This document shows positions 48,701 through 63,541 of a stretch of DNA of 64,000 nt, piece by piece. The notes beneath the pieces are model-generated. The model was given only the letters and a program-made list of their open reading frames with translations, was not told where the DNA came from and did not search any database. The translations under genes were made by a program, and so were the position numbers. Source of the stretch: Bacillus sp. FJAT-14578. Its GTDB lineage: Bacteria; Bacillota; Bacilli; Bacillales; Bacillaceae_H. Within the stretch, counting starts at the first letter, position 1. The number at the start of each line of letters is the position of its first letter. The stretch is taken from positions 496,001-560,000 of the forward strand of contig NZ_AYSE01000001.1 in the NCBI RefSeq assembly GCF_000504165.1, read 5' to 3'.

Positions 48701-48818
48701 TAATGACTTCCGGCATCTCCTGCTTCGGCAACTGAAAAAAACTGAGCATTCCCACTATAACGACTAAAGAAAAGAACAAAAGGGTAATTTTTTTCTTCTT
48801 AACGAGGTATTCGATCAT
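45705..48818 (-). CDS. RND-family efflux transporter (AcrB/SwrC-like)
   Basis: A proton-driven inner-membrane exporter of 1037 residues with the two-fold RND layout: one membrane helix near residue 15, a large outer loop, helices 2-6, then the pattern repeated. Helix 4 carries the acidic pair in LGILVDDAVVVNDNIERR. In helix 10, where AcrB has the relay lysine, the sequence is VVVRNGIVLIEF (arginine at 928). It is close in type to B. subtilis SwrC, which exports surfactin and other toxic lipids, but the substrate here is unknown. Its ATG overlaps the fusion-protein stop by four bases. Confidence 0.93.
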   Translation of the reverse strand: MIEYLVKKKKITLLFFSLVVIVGMLSFFQLPKQEMPEVIIKQAIVTTSYPGATPEKVEQNVTKKIEQKIKELQGIEKITSISANGMSTITITADDDVDAKQKWDEVRKKVQDAEAELPPDADQPNVNDDLTKAFIQSFAVYGNSQADIYKLNDLMKSWKDQLRTVPSVSDVTIKGIPEEEVRIDIDVQKMQQFGISWGQLMQAVQTENERVPMGKLNYNEREYQLIIKETQQAENLNKVIVSRTQEGFPIYLEDVGTVALTNVKPDYLAYVNGKPAVTISVSAETGSDVPSVHEDVNKMMDRLEKSLPKDAKLQSLYAQKDRVDELFHDLSIETSIAIGAVLLICTLGLNMVTSSVVALAIPISIASGLLFLPFLGVTLNQITIIGLIIVLGILVDDAVVVNDNIERRLTTFGESPLFAAVKGTKEVAISIITATLATIAAFAPLMFLKGDIGSFIKPIPTVITLTMLASMIMSLTIIPIFREWYEKRNRRGRVKEEQNKPSGLLGKQIQTLTRLYSGNLMPKVLKRPLLTALIGLLIGTLAYGLVPFTPVELFPSEDKPQFTIKVEMPVGTSIEETNRQVTDISEWIQKQPGVEKVTAAAGGTAPQVFSSIGDLPSEGPAIGQLGIVGKEGKMDLEKTVEDWTEKFKEMYPGISVVAEVPQSGPPVGKPVSIRLVGEDLDKLRTLSEQVKVVVAGTKGTYDVQDNLGIERYALEFEVNKQAMDQNLVNYTDLSRTLRLISEGVNVSQFDTGKDSLDIKLYLKNDNEDPSVLFQQLSVTNAKGEQIPLTQLGQVKPSFSIPQIAHYNLVRTITVEADVKGRTATEVMTEIEGKLGKTNFPEGYAWEAGGETSEQADTFINLGKLSIVVVFLIIVLITMQFNSLSLPFIIMTTVYLSTAGGIIGLFITRTPLGFMTVMGIISLAGVVVRNGIVLIEFIEEARHEGMDLREAVIKATEARFRPILLTSLTAIVGLLPLAVRGDVLFKPMAVTIISGLIFSTVLTLLVVPSLYMVLAAYKNKRQEKKAKRLLEKEHELSM

Positions 48819-50389
48819 TTACTCTTACCTCCGGCTGCCTTCACGACATCGCCCTCAAATAGCAAATCAGCTCCGCGGGTGACAATTTTCTCTCCTTCTT
48901 CCAAACCGCTTATAATATGGATTTTGTTATTAATTAGCTGACCTGTTTCTACTACTGCTTTAACGGCCTTCCCCTTCACTTCCTTAAAGACGTATGGCTC
49001 ATCTCCGTTGCTGATGACAGCTTCAATCGGCACGAGAATGCCGCTATTATCAGAAGAAATCCGGTTTGCCTTGACAACTTGTCCTGGGAACCAGTCGAGC
49101 TTATCGTTTGGAATGAGGACCTCGACACTGATTGTGCCTGTTCCCGTATTTGTTTGCGGATAAATTTTATTTACTTTCCCTTTTTTTACTTGGTCATATA
49201 AGGTGACATTGACCTCTTGTCCCGTCTTCCAATCCTTAATCTCTTTATCCGGAACAGGAAGAAGCACCTTCAGCTGCTCCATTAGACCAAGTTTGTAAAT
49301 GGCTGTTCCGGCATTGACCATTTGGCCATTTGACACGAGTTTTTCTAATACCACGCCGGAGATTGGGGAAGTTAGCGTGGTTTTAGACAACGAAAGCTCG
49401 GCCATCTTTTTTCCAACAAGAGCTTGTTCATAGGCTGCCTGTGACTGCCCTTTTGCGGCAACGGCTTGCTGCTTGGCGGCAATCGCCTGATCTTTTCCAG
49501 CAATCGCCTGATTTTTTCCAGCAATCGCTTGCCCTTTCGCCGCTTGTGACTGTCCTTTTCCGGCTTGCGCTTGTTCCTTGCCGGCTTCCGCTTCTTCTAA
49601 TGAAGCATACACTTTCTTGCGCTGTTCTTCCGTTGCTCCTTCTAAAATAAGGGACAATGATTGCTCAGAACTTTCCACATCTTTTTTCGCATTAGAAAGT
49701 TGAAGTTTCATATCTTCATATTCTTTTTTCGACACAAGTCCTTCTTTATATAATCCTTCCATACGTTGAGTGTCCGTATTGATTTTGTCATAAGCACTTT
49801 TGGCCCGATCGACGGCAAGTCTTGCTTGCGCCTTTTCTTGTTCACGCGCGCCCTTGTTCAATTCATCCAAACTTGCCTGTACGCTATGTATGCGGGAATT
49901 TGCCGCTTTAATATTTGCCTCAGCCGATTTGATCGCCTCATCAGAAGAGTAAACCCCCTCTTCAGCCGATTGAATGCCTACATCTGCCGATTGAATGCCT
50001 ATATCTGCCGATTGAATGGCTGCATCAGAAGAATTTAAAGCCGCCTGAGCTTCAAGAACAGTTTTATTCGCTTTCTCTACTTGCAATTGATAATCGGATG
50101 CATCAAGCTTTGTTAAGATACTCCCCTTTCTGACCGAGTCGCCTATGTTAGCTTTCATGTCAATAAGGCGTCCTGCCACCTCAAATGAAACAACGGTCTC
50201 ATCATAAGGCAAAAGGGTTCCTGATAGATTGGAAATATCATCCAGCGATTCCTTACTTACAGTTGTTACTTCCACATTTTTCGCTTCTGGCTGTTCCTCT
50301 TTCGTACTACTTGCTTCCTTTGCAGAACAAGCAGCAGATGTAAAGGTCAAACTCATTGCAATCATAACTAAAGGCCAACGGTTCCTCAC
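48815..50389 (-). CDS. Membrane-fusion lipoprotein of the RND pump
   Basis: A periplasmic-adaptor-type protein that partners the RND pump. A signal peptide ends FTSAAC, likely lipidated at cysteine 21. Biotinyl-lipoyl halves and beta-barrel strands flank a long coiled-coil hairpin. Its descending arm repeats a seven-residue unit (IQSADIG, IQSADVG, IQSAEEG) and its ascending arm another (GKNQAIA, GKDQAIA, AKQQAVA). The hairpin also holds RMEGLYKEGLVS, matching the R-x3-L-x6-S tip motif. It starts with GTG at 50389 behind AAGGAG. At 524 residues it is long for the family. Confidence 0.9.
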   Translation of the reverse strand: MRNRWPLVMIAMSLTFTSAACSAKEASSTKEEQPEAKNVEVTTVSKESLDDISNLSGTLLPYDETVVSFEVAGRLIDMKANIGDSVRKGSILTKLDASDYQLQVEKANKTVLEAQAALNSSDAAIQSADIGIQSADVGIQSAEEGVYSSDEAIKSAEANIKAANSRIHSVQASLDELNKGAREQEKAQARLAVDRAKSAYDKINTDTQRMEGLYKEGLVSKKEYEDMKLQLSNAKKDVESSEQSLSLILEGATEEQRKKVYASLEEAEAGKEQAQAGKGQSQAAKGQAIAGKNQAIAGKDQAIAAKQQAVAAKGQSQAAYEQALVGKKMAELSLSKTTLTSPISGVVLEKLVSNGQMVNAGTAIYKLGLMEQLKVLLPVPDKEIKDWKTGQEVNVTLYDQVKKGKVNKIYPQTNTGTGTISVEVLIPNDKLDWFPGQVVKANRISSDNSGILVPIEAVISNGDEPYVFKEVKGKAVKAVVETGQLINNKIHIISGLEEGEKIVTRGADLLFEGDVVKAAGGKSK

Positions 50390-50507
50390 CTTTTTTCGCT
50401 CCTTCTCTATCTTTCTATTATTTTAGTTATCTCCTTCACCCTTTAAAGCAAAGGTGTAATTAATCTTTTTAATCCTCATTGTACTACACAGTCATTTTTA
50501 TACCATC

Positions 50508-50521
50508 CAGTTCACAAACTG
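50508..50521. promoter_or_regulatory. Candidate operator of the pump operon
   Basis: CAGTTCACAAACTG is a palindrome with five-base arms, directly downstream of the -10 box and over the expected transcription start. This is where a TetR repressor would act. No binding data exist for it. Confidence 0.45.
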
Positions 50522-50522
50522 A

Positions 50523-50551
50523 ATTATAGATTCCATTTTCCTATCTGTCAA
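50523..50551 (-). promoter_or_regulatory. Consensus sigma-A promoter of the pump operon
   Basis: TTGACA and TATAAT are separated by 17 bases on the minus strand, a perfect match to consensus, about 125 bases before the fusion-protein start. Such a strong promoter next to a palindrome suggests tight repression. The rest of the 345-base gap to pyrE is A/T-rich and shows only the pyrE terminator. Confidence 0.85.
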
Positions 50552-50688
50552 TAAATAGTCCTCAAACCATTTTCTAATTTTTTTGTTACAAAAATCCTAT
50601 TCTACTGCTGAAGCTGAACTCTCCCGTATGTCTTCCCTTTACACCCTTTTCCTGCTTTAGTCACTGACATAGGCTCACGATTTCTGCA

Positions 50689-50737
50689 TAAAAAAGATGG
50701 ACATGGGCTCACCTTTTGCCCATGTCCATCTTTTTTA
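50689..50737 (-). terminator. Terminator of the pyr operon
   Basis: AAAAAAGATGGACATGGGC pairs with GCCCATGTCCATCTTTTTT (19 bp), with T-runs on both ends. It begins inside the pyrE stop codon. A related TGACATAGGCTCACG lies just beyond, echoing GGACATGGGCTCACC in the stem and loop. Confidence 0.92.
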
Positions 50738-51360
50738 TGCCATCCAATCCTCTGATACCGGATTTTCACGCCATTTCATCAATTTCGTGTAGTCTTCTTC
50801 TTGAATATATCCTTCCTCAATCGCTTTTTCAATTAAAGATGAATAATCTGTAATTGAAAAAGCTTTAATGCCTTCCTGCTTAAACAGTTCGGTTGCCCGT
50901 TCCATTTCATATGTAAAAATGGAGACGACGCCGATTACTTCGCATCCTGCTTCTTTTAACGCATTCACCGCTGTCATCACACTTCCGCCCGTAGAAATTA
51001 AGTCTTCTACCACAACGACTTTTTGGCCTTGTTCCGCTCTTCCTTCGATCTGGTTACCGCGTCCGTGTTCTTTTGCCTTGCTTCGTACGTAGCACATCGG
51101 CAATTCGAGCGCTTCGCTCACCCATGCCGCATGCGGGATTCCAGCTGTTGCCGTCCCCGCAATCAATTCCGCGTTCCCAAAATACGTTCGAATTAAATGC
51201 TGAAGCCCTTTGGCAATTTCTTTTCGAACAGCAGGATAAGACAAGGTAAGGCGATTATCGCAATAAATGGGAGATTTAATACCCGATGCCCAAGTAAACG
51301 GTTCATTTGGACTTAAACAAACAGCTTTGATGTCAATTAAATGTTTGGCGATTTCTTTTT

Positions 51361-51364
<4 letters not shown>
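50735..51364 (-). CDS. pyrE: Orotate phosphoribosyltransferase
   Basis: PyrE adds ribose phosphate to orotate, the fifth step of UMP synthesis. It has [33 protein letters not shown] and the PRPP-binding loop [13 protein letters not shown]. The ATG at 51364 overlaps the pyrF stop by four bases (ATGA), with GGAAGGTG upstream; this gives 209 residues. It is the last gene of the operon. Confidence 0.97.
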
Positions 51365-53756
<2,392 letters not shown>

Positions 53757-53760
<4 letters not shown>

Positions 53761-56700
53761 GAAGATACCACCTCACGTGTCGTTTCGGCTTTACGCATTG
53801 GCGCTGTATGGAAGCCCATCGTTTCAAGCACTTGCAAAATTGCTACTGCTGTATCCAATGATGTTAAGCATGGAATGCCGTTTTCAACCGCTTCACGTCT
53901 GATTTTGAAGCCGTCTCGTGCAGGCTGCTTTCCTTTTGTTAATGTATTGATGACAAGCTGTGCTTCCCCTGTTCGGATGGTTTGAAGCAAGTTTTCTTCA
54001 TCTTCACCAATTTTGTTCACAACTTTTGTCGGAACGCCTTCTTTTTCAAACGCGGCTGCTGTTCCTTCTGTTGCTAAAATGCGATAGCCGATATTGTTGA
54101 AGCGTTTTGCCAGCTTGATGGCTTCCGCTTTATCTTTATCTGCCACCGTGATCAGAACCGATCCGTAAGGCTTGATGGAGATACCGGAACCGATTAATGC
54201 TTTGTATAATGCTTTTTCAAGGGTCGTATCTTGCCCCATGACTTCCCCTGTGGATTTCATTTCAGGCCCTAATGTAATATCCACTCTTCTTAATTTGGCA
54301 AATGAGAAGACCGGTGCTTTCACGTACACGCCTTCTTCTTCCGGATGAATGCCTGTTTCATAGCCGAAGTCCGGCAGTTTCGCCCCTAAAATGACTTTTG
54401 TTGCAATGTTCGCCATTGGGATTCGTGTAATCTTGCTTAAGAACGGCACTGTACGGCTGGATCTCGGATTGACTTCCAACACATACACTTCACCTTTAGA
54501 GAGAACAAACTGGATGTTTAACAATCCGACAATTTTTAATCCTTTTGCAAGGCGAATCGTATAGTCAATGATTTTTTCTTTAATGTCATTTGATAACGTT
54601 TGAGGCGGATAGACCGCAATCGAGTCTCCAGAGTGGACCCCTGCACGCTCGATATGCTCCATGATACCCGGGATATATACGTTTTCTCCGTCGGAAATCG
54701 CGTCTACCTCAATTTCTTTTCCGGTTAAATAGCGGTCAATTAAAACCGGATGATCAGGGTTGGCTTCCACCGCGTGTTCCATGTAGTGAAGAAGCTCTTC
54801 TGTTTTATAGACGATTTCCATCGCACGGCCGCCCAATACATAAGATGGTCGTACTAATACCGGATAGCCGATGCTTTCAGCAATTTTAACTGCTTGCTCT
54901 ACCGAAGTAGCTGTCTTGCCAAGCGGCTGCGGAACACCGAGCTCCACAAGCATTTTCTCAAATTTATCACGATCCTCCGCTGTATCGAGGCTTTCTAGGG
55001 ATGTACCAAGAATACGGACACCGCGGTTTGATAATTCTTCTGCCAAATTGATCGCTGTTTGACCGCCAAACTGTACCACTACACCGTATGGCTTTTCCAG
55101 TTCAATGATGTGCATGACATCTTCAACCGTTAACGGCTCGAAGTACAATTTGTCAGAAATACTGAAGTCCGTTGATACCGTTTCAGGATTGTTATTGATG
55201 ATGATCGCTTCATATCCCGCTTCACGAATTGCCCAAACACTATGAACCGTCGCATAGTCAAACTCGACGCCCTGACCGATACGGATTGGGCCGGATCCTA
55301 GGACAATCACACTTTGTTTGTCTGTCACGATCGACTCGTTTTCCTCTTCATACGTTCCGTAGAAATAAGGCGTCTCTGATTCGAATTCCGCTGCACATGT
55401 ATCGACCGTCTTATAAACCGGTACGATGCCATGCTGTTTACGATAATCATAGACTTCACGTTCACTCATATTCCATAACTTGGCGATTGTTTTATCGGAG
55501 AAGCCCATTCTCTTTGCTTCTTGTAAAATTTCAACTTCACCGACTGCTTGTTTTAACGATTCTTCAAGTTTCACGATGTTTTCCATTTTCACTAAGAAGA
55601 AGAGATCGATTTTGCTCCATTCATGCAGCGTTTGGATGCTAATTCCGCGTCTGATTGCTTCTCCAAGGTAGAATAAGCGCTCATCTCCAGCCACTCGAAT
55701 ACGTTTTTCAAGTAATTCGTTATCGATTTGGTCAGCATCTTTTAATTCAAGGTGATATACTTTCGCTTCCAGTGAGCGAACGGCCTTTAACAAAGATTCT
55801 TCCAATGTGCGGCCGATTGCCATGACTTCTCCTGTTGCTTTCATTTGCGTGCCTAACTTACGGTTGGCTGCTTCGAACTTATCAAACGGCCAGCGCGGGA
55901 TTTTGCTCACAACATAATCCAATGCCGGTTCGAACGACGCATATGTTTTGCCCGTTACAGGGTTCATCATCTCATCAAGTGTTAATCCTACCGCAATTTT
56001 AGCCGCCAGTTTCGCAATCGGATAGCCTGTCGCTTTAGATGCAAGCGCAGATGAACGGCTCACGCGCGGATTCACTTCAATGATGTAGTAGTTGAAGCTA
56101 TATGGATCCAATGCAAGCTGTACGTTACAGCCGCCTTCAATTTTTAAAGCGCGAATGATTTTTAATGAAGCGTTGCGCAATAATTGGTACTCACGGTCAC
56201 TTAACGTTTGGCTCGGCGCTACGACGATCGAGTCACCGGTATGGACTCCAACCGGATCGATGTTTTCCATGTTACATACGACAATCGCGTTGTCGTTGCT
56301 GTCGCGCATCACTTCGTATTCGATTTCTTTGAAGCCCGCGATGCTCTTTTCCAATAAACATTGAGTCACTGGGCTATGCTTTAATCCGCTTGTCACGATT
56401 TCAATCAATTCTTCTTCGTTCTGACAAATTCCGCCGCCTGTTCCTCCAAGTGTGTATGCTGGGCGAACGATAACCGGATAGCCAATTTCTTCAACGAATG
56501 TGTATGCTTCTTCCAACGTATGGATGATCGCGCTTGAAGGCACCGGCTCATTTAATTCATTCATTAAAGAGCGGAACAAATCCCGGTCTTCCGCTTGTTC
56601 GATTGCACTCAACTTCGTTCCTAAAATTTCAACTCCAAGCTCTTCCAGGACGCCTGATTTTGCCAATTCCACCGCGAGGTTCAAACCAGTTTGGCCTCCT

Positions 56701-56969
56701 AGTGTCGGTAAAAGCGCATCTGGGCGTTCTTTACGAATAATGGAAGTAACAAATTCAGGTGTAAGCGGCTCGATGTACACTTTATCCGCAATTTCAGAGT
56801 CTGTCATGATTGTCGCAGGGTTTGAATTCACCAGAATGACCTTGTATCCCTCTTCTTTTAAAGCGATACACGCTTGTGTACCCGCATAATCAAATTCTGC
56901 TGCTTGTCCGATGACGATTGGTCCTGATCCGATTACTAAAATGGTTTTAATGTCTAGGCGTTTTGGCAT
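53757..56969 (-). CDS. pyrAB: Carbamoyl-phosphate synthase, large chain
   Basis: This 1070-residue chain joins bicarbonate, ammonia from PyrAA and two ATP. It has two homologous ATP-grasp halves, beginning [21 protein letters not shown] and [20 protein letters not shown], with VRPAYTLGG and [12 protein letters not shown] loops. A C-terminal MGS-like regulatory domain starts about residue 930. Its start overlaps the pyrAA end by 16 bases. Confidence 0.98.
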
Positions 56970-58050
56970 AATTCATTCCCCACTTTCTTGTTTGTTTCCA
57001 TCAAGTCGATAAAGCGATCAAATAAATAGTTTGCATCTTCCGGACCAGGCGATGCTTCCGGATGATATTGAACCGTGAAAGCGGCATGTGTATCATGTTT
57101 TAATCCTTCTACCGTACCATCGTTTAATGCTACATGGGTAACAGATAAACCCGTTCCTGCTAATGATTCCTCACGTACCGTGTATCCATGGTTTTGCGAT
57201 GTAAGCGCCACTCGGTTTGTCGCCAGCTCTTTCACCGGATGATTCGATCCGCGATGACCGAATTTCATCTTTTCTGTGTCAGCCCCGCAAGCAAGTGCAA
57301 AAAGCTGGTGGCCTAAGCAAATCCCGAATAAAGGAACTTTTCCTAATACACCTTGAATCATGTTGATTGCCTCAGGCACATCTTTTGGATCCCCAGGTCC
57401 ATTGCTTAACATGATGCCATCAGGATTCAATCGTAAAATGTCTTCGGGTGTTGTGTTGTAAGGAACAACCAGCACGTCGCAGTTGCGCATCGTCAGCTCT
57501 CGTAAAATGCCGTGTTTCATGCCGAAGTCGACAAGTACAACTTTATGTCCACGCCCCGGGCTCGGATACGCTCTCTTGGTGGAAACTTGCTGCACTTGAT
57601 TTACAGGAAGAACCGTTGCTTTTAAGGAATCTACCACTTCCTCTACACTGACGTCCATGCTGCACAGTTTTCCTTTTAGCGTGCCGTACTCACGAATTTT
57701 TCTTGTAAGCTTTCTTGTATCGATTCCCGCTAATCCCGGAATGTTCTTTTGCTTTAAAAACTCATCCAATGTCATGGAACTGCGGAAGTTCGATGGAACC
57801 TCGCAATATTCTTTGACGATCAAGCCGTTTACTGCCGGCTCGATTGATTCGAAATCATCGCGGTTAATGCCGTAGTTGCCGATTAACGGATATGTTAACG
57901 TCACGATTTGTCCGCAATAAGAAGGATCTGATAAAATCTCCTGATAGCCTGTCATTCCCGTATTGAACACGACCTCTCCTGTTAACCCCGTGTCGCTTCC
58001 AAACCCTTTTCCTACAAATACGGTACCATCTTCTAAAATGAGTTGACGTT

Positions 58051-58054
<4 letters not shown>
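56954..58054 (-). CDS. pyrAA: Carbamoyl-phosphate synthase, small chain
   Basis: The glutaminase subunit that supplies ammonia to PyrAB. The N-terminal CPSase domain has [12 protein letters not shown]. The class-I amidotransferase domain has the nucleophile in [13 protein letters not shown] and the H-E pair in [13 protein letters not shown]. The ATG at 58054 overlaps the pyrC stop by four bases and follows AAAGGAAG; this gives 366 residues. Confidence 0.97.
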
Positions 58055-60373
<2,319 letters not shown>

Positions 60374-60387
60374 TTAAAAGGTGTTTC

Positions 60388-61707
60388 TTATGATACATAT
60401 GTTTTTGGCTGAATTGTTTCAACTGTTTTGTTCTCTTCCTTCTCTTTTGCTTTCTCCTGGGGGAGCACCAGATTCAAAATGACTCCGACGATTGCCGCCA
60501 ATGCCATGCCATGGATTTCAAGCTGGTCTGAAATATGGATGGCTGCTCCTCCTACTCCCAGTACAAGGATAACCGAAGAGATAATCAGGTTTCTTTTATC
60601 TCCTAAATCACTATTTGATTCAATCATCATGCGTAATCCCGAAGAAGCGATGATTCCGAATAACAGGATGGAGACACCGCCCATCACTGCTGATGGCACG
60701 CTGGAGATGAGTGCGGTAATTTTGCCGATAAAGCCGAATGTGATGGCAATCACTGCAGCCCCTCCGATGACAAACACGCTGAATACTTTTGTGATGGCCA
60801 ATACGCCAATGTTTTCACCGTAAGTCGTATTTGGCGGACCTCCGATTAGCGCTGCAATCATCGTCGCTACCCCATCCCCTAAAACCGTACGATGCAGTCC
60901 AGGGTTTTCCATATAGTCGCGATCCACTATTTTATTGAGTACAAGCAAGTGTCCGATATGCTCTGATAGTGTCACAACCGCAACCGGCACCATAATCAGG
61001 ACAATGTTCCAAGACCATTCAGGTGTGTATGAGACGAAAGGGATATAAAAGTTCGGTACTTCAAACCATGCCGCTTCTTTCACCTTCGATAAATCCATGA
61101 TGCCTTGTGTGTAAGCAAATATGCTTCCGCCGACAATTCCGATCAGAACCGGAATCAATCCGATAAATCCTTTAAAGTAGATGGAACATACAATCACAAT
61201 TCCTAATGTCACAAGCGCCGTCAACAGGTGCGCTGTACTATAATTCCCGTCTGCATCGTTCATGGCCATTCCTACCGCTACATTTGCCAAACTAAGACCG
61301 ATGACGATAATGATGGGCCCTACTACAATCGGAGGAAGCAATTTCATTAACCAGTTGCTTCCGGTTTTTTTAATCATTAAAGCAACAATTCCATAAACGA
61401 GGCCCGATAAAAAGCTGCCCATCATGGCCGCGCCCGGTCCTCCGGATGCTTGTGCCGCCAAAATCGGCGCGATGAACGCGAATGATGAACCTAGGTAAGC
61501 CGGTACCCTTCCTTTTGTAATCAAGAGGAAAGCCAGTGTTCCGAGTCCGCTTGCGATCAAAGCGATGGCCGGATCCATTTTTGTTAAGTATGGAACGAGA
61601 ATCGTCGCTCCAAACATGGCAAACAGATGCTGCAGGCTTAGCATAAGCCATTGAGTTGATTTCGGCTTATCTAACACATCTAAAACGATATTTTTGTTTG
61701 TATTCAC
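60388..61707 (-). CDS. pyrP: Uracil permease
   Basis: A 12-14-helix NCS2-family uracil:proton symporter. It has LQHLFAMFGATILVP, SEHIGHLLVLNKI and the GGPPNTTYGENIGVLAIT signature, whose glutamate lies in helix 10. I place the start at the GTG at 61707 (439 residues), behind GAGGGGAAG. The ATG at 61740 falls directly after the attenuator T-run and lacks a binding site. Confidence 0.95.
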   Translation of the reverse strand: MNTNKNIVLDVLDKPKSTQWLMLSLQHLFAMFGATILVPYLTKMDPAIALIASGLGTLAFLLITKGRVPAYLGSSFAFIAPILAAQASGGPGAAMMGSFLSGLVYGIVALMIKKTGSNWLMKLLPPIVVGPIIIVIGLSLANVAVGMAMNDADGNYSTAHLLTALVTLGIVIVCSIYFKGFIGLIPVLIGIVGGSIFAYTQGIMDLSKVKEAAWFEVPNFYIPFVSYTPEWSWNIVLIMVPVAVVTLSEHIGHLLVLNKIVDRDYMENPGLHRTVLGDGVATMIAALIGGPPNTTYGENIGVLAITKVFSVFVIGGAAVIAITFGFIGKITALISSVPSAVMGGVSILLFGIIASSGLRMMIESNSDLGDKRNLIISSVILVLGVGGAAIHISDQLEIHGMALAAIVGVILNLVLPQEKAKEKEENKTVETIQPKTYVS

Positions 61708-61740
61708 TGTAGCTTCCCCTCTCCATGACTTTTTAGCCAT

Positions 61741-61863
61741 AAAAAAACTCTTTATGCCTATGAGTGCACAAAGAGGGTAACGTAAGCAAGCCGACTTTAC
61801 ACTTCACCTTCAGTATAAGTGTATCGGACATTCGCCTCGTTCCTTTTGCAGCCTCACAGGACC
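61741..61863 (-). promoter_or_regulatory. PyrR attenuator before pyrP
   Basis: The PyrR loop on the minus strand is GGTCCTGTGAGGCT (61850-61863), differing from consensus only at its first base. CTCTTT...AAAGAG with an extended stem and seven T form the terminator at 61741-61773. Confidence 0.9.
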
Positions 61864-61878
61864 ACCTTTAAAAGGATT

Positions 61879-62463
<585 letters not shown>

Positions 62464-62468
62464 CTATC

Positions 62469-62569
62469 AAAAAGCCCTCTCACCTTGATGGCGAGAGGGC
62501 ACAGTTATCCAGCAAATGTATATACTCCTTCGTATATACTAACCGTTTCCTTCTCAGCCTCACAGGACT
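62469..62569 (-). promoter_or_regulatory. PyrR attenuator before pyrR
   Basis: The PyrR loop AGTCCTGTGAGGCT (62556-62569) fits the consensus exactly. The terminator GCCCTCTC...GAGAGGGC followed by TTTTT is at 62469-62500. Between them GTATATAC occurs twice (each self-complementary), probably part of the antiterminator. Confidence 0.92.
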
Positions 62570-62601
62570 GTTCTTAAAGGTTCATTTATTCAACTAAACA
62601 C

Positions 62602-62630
62602 ATTATTACATGATTATCGTTTAGTGTCAA
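62602..62630 (-). promoter_or_regulatory. Promoter of the pyr operon
   Basis: TTGACA and AATAAT are separated by 17 bases on the minus strand, with TGT before the -10 box. The -35 box overlaps the rluD stop codon at 62627-62629. Confidence 0.75.
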
Positions 62631-63541
62631 CTTCTTTTTTCTAATAGCTCAAGCATCTCTTGAAATTCTTGCGGCAGCGGTGCTTCAAACTCTTGATACT
62701 CTCCAGTGCGTGGGTGAATAAAGCCCAAAATCCCTGCATGAAGCGCTTGTCCATTAATCGGCAGCGTTTTTTTCGGACCGTATTTTGGGTCTCCCGCAAG
62801 CGGATAGCCAATATACTTCATGTGGACACGAATTTGGTGCGTACGCCCTGTTTCTAATTGACATTCGACTAATGTAAAGTCCTTAAAACGTTTTAATACG
62901 GTAAAATGAGTCACTGCTTCTCTGCTGTTTTCATCCGTCACTGTCATGCTTTGACGATCATGACGGTCACGGCCGATCGGTGCATCAATGGTTCCATGAT
63001 CATGAGCAATCAAACCATGCACGATGGCCTTGTAACGTCTTGTTACGGTTTTATTGACAAGCTGATTCACAAGTGATTCATGGGCCATATCATTTTTGGC
63101 AACCATCAATAAACCCGATGTATCTTTGTCGATGCGATGGACAATCCCCGGCCTTAATACGCCATTAATGCCAGATAAATCGGTACAATGGGCCATTAAT
63201 CCATTCACTAGGGTTCCCGTCAAATGACCAGGTGCCGGGTGAACAACCATTCCTCTTGGTTTGTTTACGACCAGAACATCTTGATCTTCATAATAAATAT
63301 CCAAATCCATCTCTTCCGGCAGCACGTCCAAGGCTTCCGGTTCTGGAATTTCAATGACCACATGATCAGCGGCTTTACATTTATAGTTTCCTTTGACCGC
63401 TGCTCCGTTCACTTTTACCACTTCATCTTTAATCCATTGTTGAACCTGCGTTCTTGACCACTCCGAATTGATAGTCGATAGTACTTTGTCAAGCCGCTCA
63501 GATTGATATTGCTCATCAATGGTTAATTCAATTACTTCCAT
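62627..63541 (-). CDS. rluD: RluD-type 23S rRNA pseudouridine synthase (YlyB)
   Basis: A pseudouridine synthase with an N-terminal S4 RNA-binding domain (SERLDKVLSTINSEWSRTQVQQWI) and the catalytic aspartate in GIVHRIDKDTSGLLMVAKN (about residue 137). Length is 304 residues. Its precise target cannot be read from the sequence; position 1911-1917 of 23S rRNA is usual for RluD. The ATG overlaps the lspA stop by one base (TAATG). Confidence 0.93.
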   Translation of the reverse strand: MEVIELTIDEQYQSERLDKVLSTINSEWSRTQVQQWIKDEVVKVNGAAVKGNYKCKAADHVVIEIPEPEALDVLPEEMDLDIYYEDQDVLVVNKPRGMVVHPAPGHLTGTLVNGLMAHCTDLSGINGVLRPGIVHRIDKDTSGLLMVAKNDMAHESLVNQLVNKTVTRRYKAIVHGLIAHDHGTIDAPIGRDRHDRQSMTVTDENSREAVTHFTVLKRFKDFTLVECQLETGRTHQIRVHMKYIGYPLAGDPKYGPKKTLPINGQALHAGILGFIHPRTGEYQEFEAPLPQEFQEMLELLEKRS

